From: Streptomyces sp. SPB162
GTDB lineage: Bacteria; Actinomycetota; Actinomycetes; Streptomycetales; Streptomycetaceae
DNA: 64,000 nt
Direction: 5' to 3'
Assembly (NCBI RefSeq): GCF_029504575.1
Contig: NZ_JAQFII010000001.1
Span: 1,958,501-2,022,500 of the forward strand
Shown here: piece after piece, positions 25,869-38,371 of the stretch
Position numbering within the stretch: the stretch's first letter is position 1
How the letters are laid out: every line of letters starts with the position of its first letter
Program-made: the position numbers and the translations under genes
Notes under the pieces: generated by a model
The model's input: only the letters and a program-made list of their open reading frames with translations
Databases searched by the model: none
Told to the model about the DNA's origin: nothing

Positions 25869-26678
25869 TCAGTTCCGTCCGAACCGGAGGGCGGGGTGGG
25901 CGCCGGCGGCCACGAGGTCGGCGACGGCCGCCCGCGGGTCCTTGCCGGTCACCAGGGACTCTCCGACCAGGACCGCGTCGGCGCCGTCGTTGGCGTACGC
26001 GATGAGGTCGTGCGGGCCGCGGACCCCGGACTCGGCGATCTTCACGATCTCGTCCGGGATCTCGGGGGCGATCCGCGCGAAGTTGCCGCGGTCGACCTCG
26101 AGGGTCTTGAGGTTCCGGGCGTTGACGCCGATGATCCGGGCGCCGGCGTCGACCGCGCGGGCGACCTCCTCCTCGTCGTGCACCTCGACGATCGGGGTGA
26201 GCCCGATCGAGGTGGCACGCTCGATGAGCGAGACCAGCGCGTCCTGCTCCAGGGCGGCGACGATCAGCAGGGCGAGGTCGGCACCGTAGGCGCGCGCCTC
26301 CCACAGCTGGTACGCGGTGACGATGAAGTCCTTGCGGAGGACCGGGATGTCGACCTTGGCGCGGACCGCTTCCAGGTCGGCGAGCGAGCCGCCGAACTTG
26401 CGCTGCTCCGTGAGGACGCTGATGACCGCGGCGCCGCCCGCCTCGTAGTCGGCGGCGAGTCCCGCCGGGTCGGCGATGGCGGCCAGCGCGCCCTTGGAGG
26501 GGCTGGAGCGCTTGACCTCGCAGATGACCTTGACGCTGTCACCGCGCAGGGCGGCGACTCCGTCCATCGCTTCGCGTGCCTTGCCGGCCAGCTCCCTGAG
26601 CTCGTCGATGGAGACCTGGGCCTGCCGGTCGGCGAGGTCGGCGCGGACTCCGTCGATGATCTCGTCGAGCACACTCAC
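25869..26678 (-). CDS. trpC: Indole-3-glycerol phosphate synthase
   Basis: The 269-aa TIM-barrel enzyme closes the indole ring from CdRP. Motifs are [13 protein letters not shown] (catalytic Glu and Lys), [31 protein letters not shown] and [11 protein letters not shown]. The GTG at 26678 (SVLDEIIDG) is preferred because GAAGGGG precedes it; an upstream in-frame ATG at 26714 would add 12 unconserved residues. It begins the trpC-trpM-trpB-trpA run. No Trp-codon-rich leader peptide was found upstream. Confidence 0.97.
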   Translation of the reverse strand: MSVLDEIIDGVRADLADRQAQVSIDELRELAGKAREAMDGVAALRGDSVKVICEVKRSSPSKGALAAIADPAGLAADYEAGGAAVISVLTEQRKFGGSLADLEAVRAKVDIPVLRKDFIVTAYQLWEARAYGADLALLIVAALEQDALVSLIERATSIGLTPIVEVHDEEEVARAVDAGARIIGVNARNLKTLEVDRGNFARIAPEIPDEIVKIAESGVRGPHDLIAYANDGADAVLVGESLVTGKDPRAAVADLVAAGAHPALRFGRN

Positions 26679-26867
26679 GCGAGCGGTCCCCTTCCGGGCT
26701 GGGTGGTGGAGCACGGTCCGTACACCGGGACGATCAAGCCAGTTAATGCTCGCTCCGGCTCACTGATGGTATCCGGCCGAGGGCGGAGGGCGCGCATCCG
26801 GTCGATCGCGGTCCCACTACCTGGACAAATGCCGCTGCTCCGTCCGGGGGACCGCGGCGAGGCGGGT

Positions 26868-27413
26868 CTACGGAGCGAGGGCCGATCCGAACGGCAGGTT
26901 CCGGGCCACGCCGAAGAACAGCACCACCGCGCCGATCGCCCACCAGTACGCGGGATGCAGCCGGATCGTGAACGCGCGGCCGCGCAGCGTCCGCGACAGC
27001 CACACCGTCCAGACCACGGCGAAGAGCACATATCCGGCCACGGCCAGTGCGTTCAGACCGAGGGCCGCACCGAGGTCTCCGTGCGCGAACGCGTGGGCGC
27101 TGCGCAGCCCGCCGCAGCCGGGGCAGTAGATCCCGGAGTACCGCAGCAGCGGGCAGACCGGGTAGTGGCCGGGGGTGTTCGGGTCGACGGTACCGACGTA
27201 AGCGAACGCGGCGACGACTCCCGCGAGCACCCCGAGCGGTACGGCGGCCCGCCGCAGCCGGCCGGCGGGCGGCGCGGGCTCGGGAGCGGGCCACGAGCGG
27301 GGGCCGGACCACGACCGGGCGTCGGCCTCCGGCTCGGCCGCGGACCGCGGCTCGCGGTGCGGCGCGGCGGTACCGGTCGTCGGCTGCGGCGCGGCGGTCA
27401 GCTTGTCGGTCAC
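26868..27413 (-). CDS. DUF2752 membrane protein
   Basis: The 181-aa protein has a disordered N terminus rich in Pro/Ala/Arg (to about residue 50), two or three membrane helices and the DUF2752 signature CPLLRYSGIYCPGCGGLRSAHAFAHGD, with three cysteines that could bind metal or form disulfides. The family is a frequent companion of trp operons in Streptomyces. Function is unknown. About 190 bp separate it from trpC. Confidence 0.8.
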   Translation of the reverse strand: MTDKLTAAPQPTTGTAAPHREPRSAAEPEADARSWSGPRSWPAPEPAPPAGRLRRAAVPLGVLAGVVAAFAYVGTVDPNTPGHYPVCPLLRYSGIYCPGCGGLRSAHAFAHGDLGAALGLNALAVAGYVLFAVVWTVWLSRTLRGRAFTIRLHPAYWWAIGAVVLFFGVARNLPFGSALAP

Positions 27414-27440
27414 GTGCCTGATTGTGCCCCGGGACGCACG

Positions 27441-27475
27441 AGGGCGCAGCCCCGGACCAGCCGGGGCCGCGCCCT
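27441..27475 (-). terminator. Terminator hairpin after the HGxxPAAW gene
   Basis: AGGGCGC(A)GCCCCGG pairs with CCGGGGC(C)GCGCCCT around loop ACCA. Beyond it are tandem 10-mers GTGCCGTCGC (2.7 copies, 27481-27507). Confidence 0.6.
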
Positions 27476-27540
27476 GTGTCGTGCCGTCGCGTGCCGTCGC
27501 GTGCCGTTGTGCGCCGCTCCGTGACCGTGATGGTCGGAGG

Positions 27541-27750
27541 TCAGCTGTGGGCGGGCTTCCGCGGCTGGCCCAGGCCCATCGTCCGCATCACGAGGCCGAC
27601 GACGCCGCCGAGCAGGACCACGACCAGGCCCGCCCAGAAGCCGAGCGGCTCGGCCATCACCATGAAGGCACCCGAGACGCAGAATCCGATGAACGCGATT
27701 ATGACGCCGGTCCAGGCGGCAGGGGTGTGGCCGTGGTTGTTGCCCGCCAT
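27541..27750 (-). CDS. HGxxPAAW-motif small membrane protein
   Basis: The 69-aa protein begins MAGNNHGHTPAAWTGV, the motif that names its family, followed by two hydrophobic helices. The ATG at 27750 is chosen because GGGAG lies 6 nt upstream; a longer in-frame ORF to 27825 lacks this. The family is found beside trp genes in actinobacteria. Its role is unknown. Confidence 0.85.
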   Translation of the reverse strand: MAGNNHGHTPAAWTGVIIAFIGFCVSGAFMVMAEPLGFWAGLVVVLLGGVVGLVMRTMGLGQPRKPAHS

Positions 27751-27852
27751 GAGTGCTCCCATATGTTCTCGGTCGGGGAAGTTTTCCTCGACCATTCTTG
27801 CGCGTTCCGGCAGCGCCTCACGCACGGGGGTACGGCGCGGCAGGAGCGGGGG

Positions 27853-28608
27853 TCAGCGCCCGGTCGGGTCCTCGCCGCGGTCGAGGGCCTTCCACAGTTC
27901 CTCGGGGCGTTCGGGGTCCGCGGCGACGCGCTGTGGCTTCCGGGACGGCAGGCCGGTGGCCCCGTCCCGGTCGTAGCGGTTGGACATCCCCGGCCAGTGG
28001 CGGCCGCGCAGCACGGCGAGCACCCCTGCCGCGAGCAGCAGCGCTCCCCCGGCGGCGGCGGCCCAAGGCCATGTGGTGGAACTCTCACCGACGACGGTCG
28101 TACTGGTGAGCGTCGTGACGGCCTTGGCGGCCGCGCCCAGGGCGGAGCCGGGACCTTCCGTGAGGGAGGTGGTGACGATGCCCGCGCCGCACATCACGAG
28201 CAGGCCCGAGACCACGGAGCGGGTGACACCGCGGACGGCGAACACGGCGACGAGGGCGGCGAGGCCGACGAGGGCGAGCGCGCCGGGCACGCCGGTGACG
28301 TCGCCGCCGGAGACCGCGAGCGGTAGGGAGCCCTCTGCGTACCTGGCGGTCCCGTGCGCCCAGGTCTTGCTCGCCGCGAGGAGGGTGAGGGCGGCGCCGG
28401 CGACGCCGAACAGCAGCGCGAGGGCCAGGCTGCGGCGGCCCGCGGCGCGGGCGCGCCGCGGCGGCCCCGTCACCACGGGGTCGGCGGCCGGGTCCGGGGC
28501 GGGCACGGGGGCGGCCGAGGGGGTCACGGCGGGGTCCGGGGCGGTCGCGGTGGGGCTCGCGGTGGTCGCGGATTCGTCAGCGGGGCGGGGCGGGGGCACG
28601 GCAGTCAC
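27853..28608 (-). CDS. TIGR02234-type Trp-region membrane protein
   Basis: The roughly 251-aa protein has a Pro/Ala-rich N-terminal tail, four membrane helices between about residues 55 and 210, and a C-terminal cytoplasmic tail ending ERPEELWKALDRGEDPTGR. The pattern fits the Trp-region conserved membrane family found between trpE and trpC in actinobacteria. The GTG at 28608 (TAVPPPRP) is a guess; an in-frame ATG at 28689 would lengthen the disordered tail. Function is unknown. Confidence 0.75.
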   Translation of the reverse strand: MTAVPPPRPADESATTASPTATAPDPAVTPSAAPVPAPDPAADPVVTGPPRRARAAGRRSLALALLFGVAGAALTLLAASKTWAHGTARYAEGSLPLAVSGGDVTGVPGALALVGLAALVAVFAVRGVTRSVVSGLLVMCGAGIVTTSLTEGPGSALGAAAKAVTTLTSTTVVGESSTTWPWAAAAGGALLLAAGVLAVLRGRHWPGMSNRYDRDGATGLPSRKPQRVAADPERPEELWKALDRGEDPTGR

Positions 28609-28894
28609 GTAGACCACTATCGCGCGTCGGCCCACGAGCGGCACAGGCGGGGGACCGTTCACGGACAGATCACCACGAGTCGATTTCATGCGCCGACCAG
28701 GCCATGAGTGAGCAACTTTTCGCCCATGTGATCACTACCGAAAGCAAAGCGGAGGTAGAGAGTCCGTCTGCCGTCTTGTTGACGTGTGCTCGTCACCCAT
28801 ACGTTCGCGGCCGATCCCCCTCGCGAGCACCCTCGCGACGGCGGGTCGACTCCCCCCGCACAGCCCCCGGTTCACAGCCACAGGAGGCAGTACG

Positions 28895-30196
28895 TTGCGC
28901 ACAACCCTCTCCCCGGCGTCGCTTCGGCGCGCCGGACTCTCCCTCACCGCCGTCGCGGGACTGGCTCTGGCGGGCTTCGCCATCGCCCCCACCGCCGACG
29001 CGCAGCCGGTCGCGCGGACCGCCGCGAACGCGGCGCTCAGCGCGGACCAGCCCGTCCACACCGCGCGGGCCTGCGCGGTGCCCAAGGCGGGCGAGATGGC
29101 CTGCAAGGCGCTCCGCGTCACCAGCGGCACCGTGCACACCACCAACGTCCGAGGCACGACGATCACGCCGAACGCGGCCGCCGCCACCCCCACAGGTTAC
29201 GGCCCCAGTGACCTTCAGAAGGCGTACGGACTGACCTCCGCGGCGGCGGCGAACGGCGCCGGGCGGACGATCGCGATCGTCGACGCGTACGACGACCCCA
29301 ACGCCGAGTCGGACCTCGCCGTCTACCGCGCGCACTACGGACTGCCGGCCTGCACCACGGCCAACGGCTGCTTCAAGAAGGTCAGCCAGACCGGCAGCAC
29401 CACCGCGCTGCCCACCTCCGACGCCGGCTGGTCCGAGGAGATATCGCTCGACCTCGACATGGCCAGCGCGATCTGCCCCAAGTGCAAGATCCTGCTCGTC
29501 GAGGCCAAGACCCCGTCCATGACCAACCTCGGCACCGCGGTGAACCGCGCGGTGACCCTGGGCGCGAAGTACGTCTCGAACAGCTACGGCGGCGGGGAGT
29601 CCTCCTCCGACGCGTCCTACGACAGCAGCTACTTCAACCACCCGGGCGTGGCCATCACGGTCAGCGCCGGTGACTCCGCCTACGGCGCCGAGTACCCGGC
29701 CGCCTCCAAGTACGTGACGTCGGTCGGCGGCACCGCCCTGAAGACCGCGTCCAACACCCGCGGCTGGACCGAGACGGTCTGGTCCACGAACAGCACCGAG
29801 GGCACCGGCTCCGGCTGCTCCGCCTACGACGCCAAGCAGTCCTGGCAGAAGGACACCGGCTGCGCCAAGCGGACCATCTCCGACGTCTCCGCGGTCGCCG
29901 ACCCGGCCACCGGCGTCGCGATCTACGACTCCTTCGGGATCACCGCCGGGTACTACACCTTCGGTGGCACCAGCGCCTCGGCGCCGATCATCGCGGGCGT
30001 GTACGCCATCGCGGGCGCCCCGTCGTCCGGTTCGTACCCGACCTCGTTCCCGTACGCCCACACCTCCGCGCTCAACGACGTGGTCAGCGGCTCCAACGGC
30101 AGCTGCTCGGGCTCGTACCTGTGCACCGCCAAGGCCGGCTACGACGGCCCGACGGGACTCGGTACCCCGAACGGCACCTCGGCCTTCACCGGCTGA
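28895..30196 (+). CDS. Secreted sedolisin-like (S53) serine peptidase
   Basis: The 433-aa product has a TTG start with AGGAGG 7 nt upstream and a Sec signal (residues 1-36, ending ADA-QP). The catalytic domain begins near residue 100 (TPTGYGPSDLQKAYGL) and contains AIVDAYDDPNAESDL, the Glu/Asp pair in WSEEISLDLDMA, and the nucleophile in TFGGTSASAP. The long pro-domain of classical sedolisins is nearly absent: only about 65 residues lie between signal and catalytic domain. It is probably an acid-active or general extracellular peptidase. Confidence 0.88.
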   Translation: MRTTLSPASLRRAGLSLTAVAGLALAGFAIAPTADAQPVARTAANAALSADQPVHTARACAVPKAGEMACKALRVTSGTVHTTNVRGTTITPNAAAATPTGYGPSDLQKAYGLTSAAAANGAGRTIAIVDAYDDPNAESDLAVYRAHYGLPACTTANGCFKKVSQTGSTTALPTSDAGWSEEISLDLDMASAICPKCKILLVEAKTPSMTNLGTAVNRAVTLGAKYVSNSYGGGESSSDASYDSSYFNHPGVAITVSAGDSAYGAEYPAASKYVTSVGGTALKTASNTRGWTETVWSTNSTEGTGSGCSAYDAKQSWQKDTGCAKRTISDVSAVADPATGVAIYDSFGITAGYYTFGGTSASAPIIAGVYAIAGAPSSGSYPTSFPYAHTSALNDVVSGSNGSCSGSYLCTAKAGYDGPTGLGTPNGTSAFTG

Positions 30197-30211
30197 CGCT
30201 CCGTGCGGAAC

Positions 30212-30242
30212 GGCGGGGCGGCCCGGTGCGGGCCGCCCCGCC
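30212..30242. terminator. Bidirectional terminator between the sedolisin gene and trpE
   Basis: A 13-bp perfect stem (GGCGGGGCGGCCC / GGGCCGCCCCGCC) with loop GGTGC lies between convergent stops. Confidence 0.8.
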
Positions 30243-30243
30243 T

Positions 30244-31761
<1,518 letters not shown>

Positions 31762-31767
31762 AGCGGC

Positions 31768-31773
31768 AGCGTA
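31768..31773 (-). promoter_or_regulatory. Candidate -10 of leaderless trpE promoter
   Basis: TACGCT, 6 nt before the ATG. No clear -35. No leader peptide with tryptophan codons lies between hisI and trpE. Confidence 0.4.
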
Positions 31774-31833
31774 GTGGCCCCTCGACCGGGCTCCGTGTCC
31801 TGTCGGCCGCCGGCTCGATCCCGCTCGTCCGCT

Positions 31834-32208
31834 TCAGCGGCCCAGCGGCAGCTGGTCGGCGTCGAAGCAGGTGCGGTCGCCGGTGTGGCAGGCGGCGCCG
31901 GTCTGGTCGACCTTGACGAGCAGGGTGTCGCCGTCGCAGTCGAGGGCGACGGACTTGACGTGCTGAACGTGCCCCGAGGTGTCGCCCTTGACCCAGTACT
32001 CGCCGCGGCTGCGGCTCCAGTACGTGCAGCGGCCGGTGGTGAGGGTGCGGTGCAGCGCCTCGTCGTCCATCCAGCCGAGCATCAGCACCTCGCCGGTGTC
32101 GTACTGCTGCGCGATGGCGGGCACGAGCCCGTCGGCGGTGCGCTTGAGCCGGGCGGCCACGGCCGGGTCGAGCGGTGAGGCAGGCGGTGTAGCGGGGGTG
32201 TCGGGCAT
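31834..32208 (-). CDS. hisI: Phosphoribosyl-AMP cyclohydrolase
   Basis: The 124-aa zinc enzyme opens the purine ring of PR-AMP in histidine biosynthesis. It has [42 protein letters not shown] sequence throughout, and the metal cysteines in [11 protein letters not shown] and [10 protein letters not shown]. The PR-ATP pyrophosphohydrolase domain (HisE) is not fused. It is separated from the other his genes by sdhCAB and two unrelated genes, and probably reads into trpE. Confidence 0.95.
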   Translation of the reverse strand: MPDTPATPPASPLDPAVAARLKRTADGLVPAIAQQYDTGEVLMLGWMDDEALHRTLTTGRCTYWSRSRGEYWVKGDTSGHVQHVKSVALDCDGDTLLVKVDQTGAACHTGDRTCFDADQLPLGR

Positions 32209-32343
32209 GCCTCTATTGTGCAGCCGCCACTTATCACGTTTCGCGCATTCCAAAAGGGGTGTTCGGTGAGGAACACCGCACTTCGGCCGGGCTTGATTCC
32301 CTAGTCGCTCGCCGTTGTCACCCGTATGGGGCATCCTTCGTGC

Positions 32344-33234
32344 ATGGGTTTTCCTCCGCCTCCGCCGAACGGTCAGCCGCCACCAGGGCAAGGTGGCGGC
32401 TTCGGTCCGCCGCAGAACTTTGGTCCGCCGACACCACCTCCTCCGCCGGGTGACGGCGGCTACGGCTATCCGCAAGGCGGCCAGGGCGGTTACGGGTATC
32501 CGCAGGGCGGCCAGGGTGGCCAGGGCGGCTACGGCCCGCCCGGACCTCCCGGACCGCCGGCGCCTCCCGGTGGCGGCTACGGCTACCCGCAGGGTGGCGG
32601 TTATCCGCCGCCGCCCGGCAACAACAACGGGCGCAACGCGGCGATAGCGATCGGCGCCGTGGTCGTCGTCGGGGCGATCATCGGCGGCATCGTGCTGGCC
32701 TCCGGCGGGGACGGCGACAAGAAGCCGGACGCGCTGACGAGCTCCAGCTCGCCCCCGTCCACCTCCGCGTTCCCGACGCCCACGGTGACGCTGCCGACCG
32801 ACCTGCCGACGTTGACCATCCCCACCGACCTGCCGACCACCGGCTCCTCCAGCAGCTCCCCGACGTCGGACCTGGTGCCGTACGTCGTGCTGAATCCCGG
32901 CAAGTGCTTCGACCACCCGGGCCTGGACAGCAGCGTGTCCGTCGTCACGACCCGCTCGTGCAGTTCCCCGCACGACGGCGAGGTCGTCGCGAACGAGACC
33001 CTGACCGGCACCTTCACCACCGAGTCCGAGCTCCAGACCAAGGTGCTGAAGCTGTGCGAGCCGGACGCCAAGAAGCGTCTCGCCCGTATCCCGGCCGACG
33101 GGAAGACCTATTACTACTACGCGCTCTACCCGTCGCTGATGACGTACCAGATCCAGAAGAAGGACACGATCTCCTGCTCGCTGACCCTCAGCAACAAGGT
33201 CGACGGGAAGAAGCTCAGCAAGGCCCTGCCGTAG
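32344..33234 (+). CDS. Pro/Gly/Gln-rich single-pass membrane protein with septum-formation-like outer domain
   Basis: The roughly 296-aa protein has a cytoplasmic tail of about 95 residues made of PPPP and [11 protein letters not shown] repeats, one membrane helix ([21 protein letters not shown]) and a Ser/Thr/Pro linker. The extracellular domain contains GKCFDHPG ... [13 protein letters not shown], resembling the Septum_form fold with paired cysteines. ATG at 32344 starts MGFPPPPPN; an in-frame ATG at 32326 would add six residues. Such proteins are common in actinobacteria and often unannotated. A role in the cell envelope or division is inference. Confidence 0.7.
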   Translation: MGFPPPPPNGQPPPGQGGGFGPPQNFGPPTPPPPPGDGGYGYPQGGQGGYGYPQGGQGGQGGYGPPGPPGPPAPPGGGYGYPQGGGYPPPPGNNNGRNAAIAIGAVVVVGAIIGGIVLASGGDGDKKPDALTSSSSPPSTSAFPTPTVTLPTDLPTLTIPTDLPTTGSSSSSPTSDLVPYVVLNPGKCFDHPGLDSSVSVVTTRSCSSPHDGEVVANETLTGTFTTESELQTKVLKLCEPDAKKRLARIPADGKTYYYYALYPSLMTYQIQKKDTISCSLTLSNKVDGKKLSKALP

Positions 33235-33255
33235 CCGCGCGGCGAGGGGTGGACC

Positions 33256-33261
33256 TAACCT
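33256..33261 (+). promoter_or_regulatory. Candidate -10 of the leaderless TIGR03085 gene
   Basis: TAACCT lies 6 nt before the ATG at 33268. Confidence 0.4.
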
Positions 33262-33267
33262 GACGTC

Positions 33268-33900
33268 ATGTCGACTCATGCGCAGCGTGAACGTCTGCTC
33301 CTCGCCGATCTGCTGGAGAACGCCGGGGCGGGTGCCCCGACGCTCTGCGACGGCTGGACCGCCCGCGATCTGGCCGCTCACGTCGTCGTCCGTGAGCGCC
33401 GCAGCGACGCCGCCGCCGGGATCGTGATCCCGCAGCTCGCGGCCCGGATGGAGCGCGTGCGGCGGGAGTTCGCGCGCAAGCCGTTCGAGGAGCTGGTGCA
33501 GCTCATCAGGACCGGGCCGCCGCGGATGTCGCCGTTCGCCCTGAAGCAGATCGACGAGGCGGCCAACACCGTCGAGTTCTTCGTCCACGCCGAGGACGTC
33601 CGCCGTGCCCAGCCGGACTGGACGCCCCGCGAGCTGGACGGCGTCTTCTCCGACACCCTGTGGAAGCGCCTGGAGCGCATGGCCAGGGTCGCCGGCCGCC
33701 GATCCCCTGTCGGGCTGGTGCTGCGCCGCCCCGACGGCCAGACCGCCGTCGCCCACCGGGGCACCCCGGTCGTGACGGTCACCGGCGAACCCGCCGAGCT
33801 GACGATCTTCGCCTTCGGCCGCCAGGACGCGGCACGGGTCGAGACCGAGGGCGACAAGGCCGCGGTGGCGAAGGTGTACGAGGCCAAGCTCGGCCTGTGA
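33268..33900 (+). CDS. TIGR03085 family DinB-like metal-binding protein
   Basis: The 210-aa protein begins [30 protein letters not shown], then [15 protein letters not shown] and [16 protein letters not shown], the helix-bundle and histidine pattern of the DinB/mycothiol-dependent maleylpyruvate isomerase superfamily. The histidines in AAHVVV and [10 protein letters not shown] would be metal ligands. Some relatives transfer mycothiol, so a thiol-transfer or detoxification role is possible but unproven. It is convergent with the LysR gene. Confidence 0.85.
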   Translation: MSTHAQRERLLLADLLENAGAGAPTLCDGWTARDLAAHVVVRERRSDAAAGIVIPQLAARMERVRREFARKPFEELVQLIRTGPPRMSPFALKQIDEAANTVEFFVHAEDVRRAQPDWTPRELDGVFSDTLWKRLERMARVAGRRSPVGLVLRRPDGQTAVAHRGTPVVTVTGEPAELTIFAFGRQDAARVETEGDKAAVAKVYEAKLGL

Positions 33901-33949
33901 GCCGGGCCGTTCGCCCGCTCCACCCGCACGCCCCGCCCTCGCGCGCCCG

Positions 33950-34837
33950 TCAGCGGCCTCGCGTGGCCTCCAGCAGGATGCGGCGCAGTTCGCGGGCCGC
34001 GCGGGGTGGGGAGACGTCGCCGCGGTGGGCGATGGAGATGGTGCGGTGCAGGCCGGGCGGTGCGAACGGGGTGACGCGCAGGCCCGAGCGCTCCGCGACC
34101 ATGCTCGGGACCACGGCCGGGCCGAGCCCGGCGCGGACGAAGCCGAGGACCGCGTCCATCTCGCCGCCCTCCACCGAGAAGGACGGTTCGAAACCGGCCG
34201 CGCGGCAGGCCGCGAGGGTGTGCTCCCGCAGGTCGTAGCCGCGCCGGAACATCACCAGCGGACGACCGCGCAGCTCCTCGATCCGCAGGCCCTCGCGGCG
34301 CACCGGAGCGGGCTCGGACGGCGCCGAGACCACCACCAGTTCCTCGCGCAGCAGCTCCTCGGTGGCCAGGGCGGGGGCCTGGACGGGCAGCGGGGTGATG
34401 ATCAGGGCGAGGTCGAGCTCCCCGGCGGCCAGCACCCGCACGAGGTCCTGCGAGCCGTCCTCGTGGACCATCAGCTCGACTCCGGGGTACCGCCGGTGGA
34501 AGTCCTTCAGGACGTCGGGCACCAGGCTGGCGCACAGGCTCGGCGGCGCCCCGAGCCGCACCCGGCCGCGCCGCAGCTGCGCCACCTCCTGGACCTCGCG
34601 GCGCGCGGTCTCGGTGTCGGCCAGGATGCGGCGGGCCAGCGGCAGCAGGGCCTCCCCCGCGTCGGTGAGGGTGATGTGGCCGCGGGCGCGGTGGAACAGC
34701 TCGGCACCCAGCTCCCGCTCCAGCGCCCGGATCTGCTGCGACAGCGACGGCTGGGCCACGTGGACGCTCTCGGCGGCGCGGGTGAAGTGCCGCAGGTCCG
34801 CGACGGCGGCGAAGTACTGGAGCTGGTTCAGCTGCAT
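33950..34837 (-). CDS. LysR-family regulator, divergent from sdhCAB
   Basis: The 295-aa protein has the N-terminal winged HTH ([33 protein letters not shown] and following, residues 1-60) and a periplasmic-binding-protein-like effector domain ([10 protein letters not shown] ... [14 protein letters not shown]). It is transcribed away from sdhC across a 95-bp region that contains a typical LysR box, so it probably activates sdhCAB and represses itself. The ligand is unknown. TAGGCT lies 6 nt before its ATG, so its mRNA may be leaderless. Confidence 0.93.
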   Translation of the reverse strand: MQLNQLQYFAAVADLRHFTRAAESVHVAQPSLSQQIRALERELGAELFHRARGHITLTDAGEALLPLARRILADTETARREVQEVAQLRRGRVRLGAPPSLCASLVPDVLKDFHRRYPGVELMVHEDGSQDLVRVLAAGELDLALIITPLPVQAPALATEELLREELVVVSAPSEPAPVRREGLRIEELRGRPLVMFRRGYDLREHTLAACRAAGFEPSFSVEGGEMDAVLGFVRAGLGPAVVPSMVAERSGLRVTPFAPPGLHRTISIAHRGDVSPPRAARELRRILLEATRGR

Positions 34838-34843
34838 ACGTCC

Positions 34844-34849
34844 AGCCTA
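34844..34849 (-). promoter_or_regulatory. Candidate -10 of leaderless lysR promoter
   Basis: TAGGCT on the minus strand, 6 nt before the ATG at 34837. It lies 8 bp from the LysR box. Confidence 0.4.
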
Positions 34850-34857
34850 GGCCCCGT

Positions 34858-34874
34858 CATAGACATCGGCTATG
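34858..34874. promoter_or_regulatory. LysR operator box (CATAG-N7-CTATG)
   Basis: A 5-bp inverted repeat CATAG-ACATCGG-CTATG fits the LysR T-N11-A pattern. Its centre is about 67 bp before the sdhC start codon and about 29 bp before the lysR start codon. Confidence 0.65.
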
Positions 34875-34894
34875 GAAAGCAGCTGGATCATGTC

Positions 34895-34925
34895 TTGGAC
34901 GAATGCCGCGGCCCGGGCCTAGCGT
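34895..34925 (+). promoter_or_regulatory. Candidate sdhCAB promoter
   Basis: -35-like TTGGAC (34895-34900) and -10-like TAGCGT (34920-34925), spacer 19 nt. Start of transcription would fall at or near the sdhC ATG (34933), so the mRNA may be leaderless. Confidence 0.4.
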
Positions 34926-34932
34926 CCCTCCC

Positions 34933-35637
34933 ATGGCTCTGGCGACACGTACCGAACGGCGACCCTCCCCCGCGGCGGCGCTCTGGCGCTCCACCGTCGG
35001 GAAGAAGGCCGTCATGGCCGTCACCGGGGTGGCGATGCTGCTGTACCTCGTCGCGCACATGCTCGGCAATCTGAAGATCTTCTTCGGCGCCACGGACTTC
35101 AACGGCTACGCGGGCTGGCTGCGCACCATCGGCGAGCCGGTGCTGCACCACGGCTGGTTCCTGTGGCTGGTCCGGGCAGGCCTGCTGGCGGCCGTCGTGC
35201 TGCACGGCGTCGCCGCGTACCAGCTCAGCCGGCGCGACCGGGCGGCCAGGCCCGCGAAATACGCCCACCGGCGGCAGCGCGCGAGCTACGCCACGCGCAC
35301 CATGCGCTGGGGCGGGGTGATCCTCGCGCTCTTCCTCGTCTGGCACATCCTGGACCTGACGACGCTGACGGTGAATCCGCGCGGCCAGGCGCACCACCCC
35401 TACGAGAACATCGTCGCGGACTTCCGGAACTGGTACGCCGACGTCTTCTACATCGTGGCGATGCTCGCCCTCGGCCTGCACATCCGGCACGGGTTCTGGA
35501 GCGCGGCGCAGACCCTCGGCGCCAACAACGCCCGGCGGGACCGCGCGCTGAAAGCCGTGGCCAACGTTCTGGCACTCCTCCTGACCTGCGGATTCATCGC
35601 CGTGCCCGTTGCCGTCATGACTGGAGTCGTGAGCTGA
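34933..35637 (+). CDS. sdhC: Succinate dehydrogenase cytochrome b subunit
   Basis: The 234-aa membrane anchor has five hydrophobic helices and conserved histidines in [27 protein letters not shown] and [10 protein letters not shown] that can ligate di-haem. This is the single-subunit anchor seen in B. subtilis-like and actinobacterial menaquinone-linked enzymes, so no separate sdhD is needed. It ends 1 bp before the sdhA start. Because it sits with only SdhA and SdhB and has its own LysR gene, it is probably a regulated second complex rather than the housekeeping one, which is an inference from gene order. Confidence 0.93.
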   Translation: MALATRTERRPSPAAALWRSTVGKKAVMAVTGVAMLLYLVAHMLGNLKIFFGATDFNGYAGWLRTIGEPVLHHGWFLWLVRAGLLAAVVLHGVAAYQLSRRDRAARPAKYAHRRQRASYATRTMRWGGVILALFLVWHILDLTTLTVNPRGQAHHPYENIVADFRNWYADVFYIVAMLALGLHIRHGFWSAAQTLGANNARRDRALKAVANVLALLLTCGFIAVPVAVMTGVVS

Positions 35638-35638
35638 C

Positions 35639-37581
<1,943 letters not shown>

Positions 37582-37585
<4 letters not shown>

Positions 37586-38325
37586 ACCTGACCCTGCGCA
37601 TCTGGCGGCAGGCCGGCCCCGCCGAGCCGGGCCGGATGACCACCTACGACGTCACCGGCATCTCCGCCGACATGTCGTTCCTGGAGATGCTGGACCACCT
37701 GAACGAGGAGCTGATCCTCGCCGGCGACGAGCCCGTCGCGTTCGACCACGACTGCCGCGAGGGCATCTGCGGCGCCTGCGGCATGGTCATCAACGGCCGG
37801 GCGCACGGGCCCGAGCGGACCACCACCTGCCAGCTGCACATGCGGCACTTCGCCGACGGCGACACCGTCGACGTCGAGCCGTGGCGCGCCGCCGCCTTCC
37901 CGGTGGTCAAGGACCTCGTCGTGGACCGGTCCGCCTTCGACCGCATCATCGGCTCCGGCGGCTACATCACCGCGCCCACCGGCGCCGCGCCGGAGGCGCA
38001 CGCCACCGCGGTGCCCAAGCCGGTCGCCGACACCGCGTTCGAGCACGCCGAGTGCATCGGCTGTGGCGCGTGTGTGGCGGCCTGCCCCAACGGCTCGGCG
38101 ATGCTCTTCACGTCGGCCAAGGTCGTCCACCTCAACGTGCTGCCACAAGGGGCTCCCGAACGCGAGTCCCGAGTCCTGGACATGGTCGGGACCATGGACG
38201 CCGAGGGCTTCGGCGGCTGCACCAACACCGGGGAATGCGCCACCGCGTGCCCGAAGGGCATCCCGCTGCCGTCCATCGCGGCGATGAACCGCGAGTACCT
38301 GCGGGCGCTGGCCAAGGGCCGGTGA
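37582..38325 (+). CDS. sdhB: Succinate dehydrogenase iron-sulfur subunit
   Basis: The 247-aa subunit carries a 2Fe-2S ferredoxin domain (C58, C63, C66 and C83 in [11 protein letters not shown] and TTCQLH). A second ferredoxin-like domain has clusters [17 protein letters not shown] and [15 protein letters not shown] for the 4Fe-4S and 3Fe-4S centres. The GTG start overlaps the sdhA stop. Confidence 0.97.
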
Positions 38326-38326
38326 A

Positions 38327-38364
38327 CCGGCGGGCCCGGTCCCGGCGGACCGGGCCTCCGCCGG
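38327..38364. terminator. Bidirectional terminator between sdhB and hisF
   Basis: CCGGCGG-GCCCGGTCC pairs with GGACCGGGC-CT-CCGCCGG around loop CGGC: 16 bp with a 2-nt bulge. Confidence 0.75.
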
Positions 38365-38371
38365 CCCGGCC

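Noticed and set aside
26679..26810. Possible leader peptide or attenuator before trpC
   Set aside because: A short frame of about 40 codons ends at the trpC start but has no tryptophan codons and no paired hairpins.
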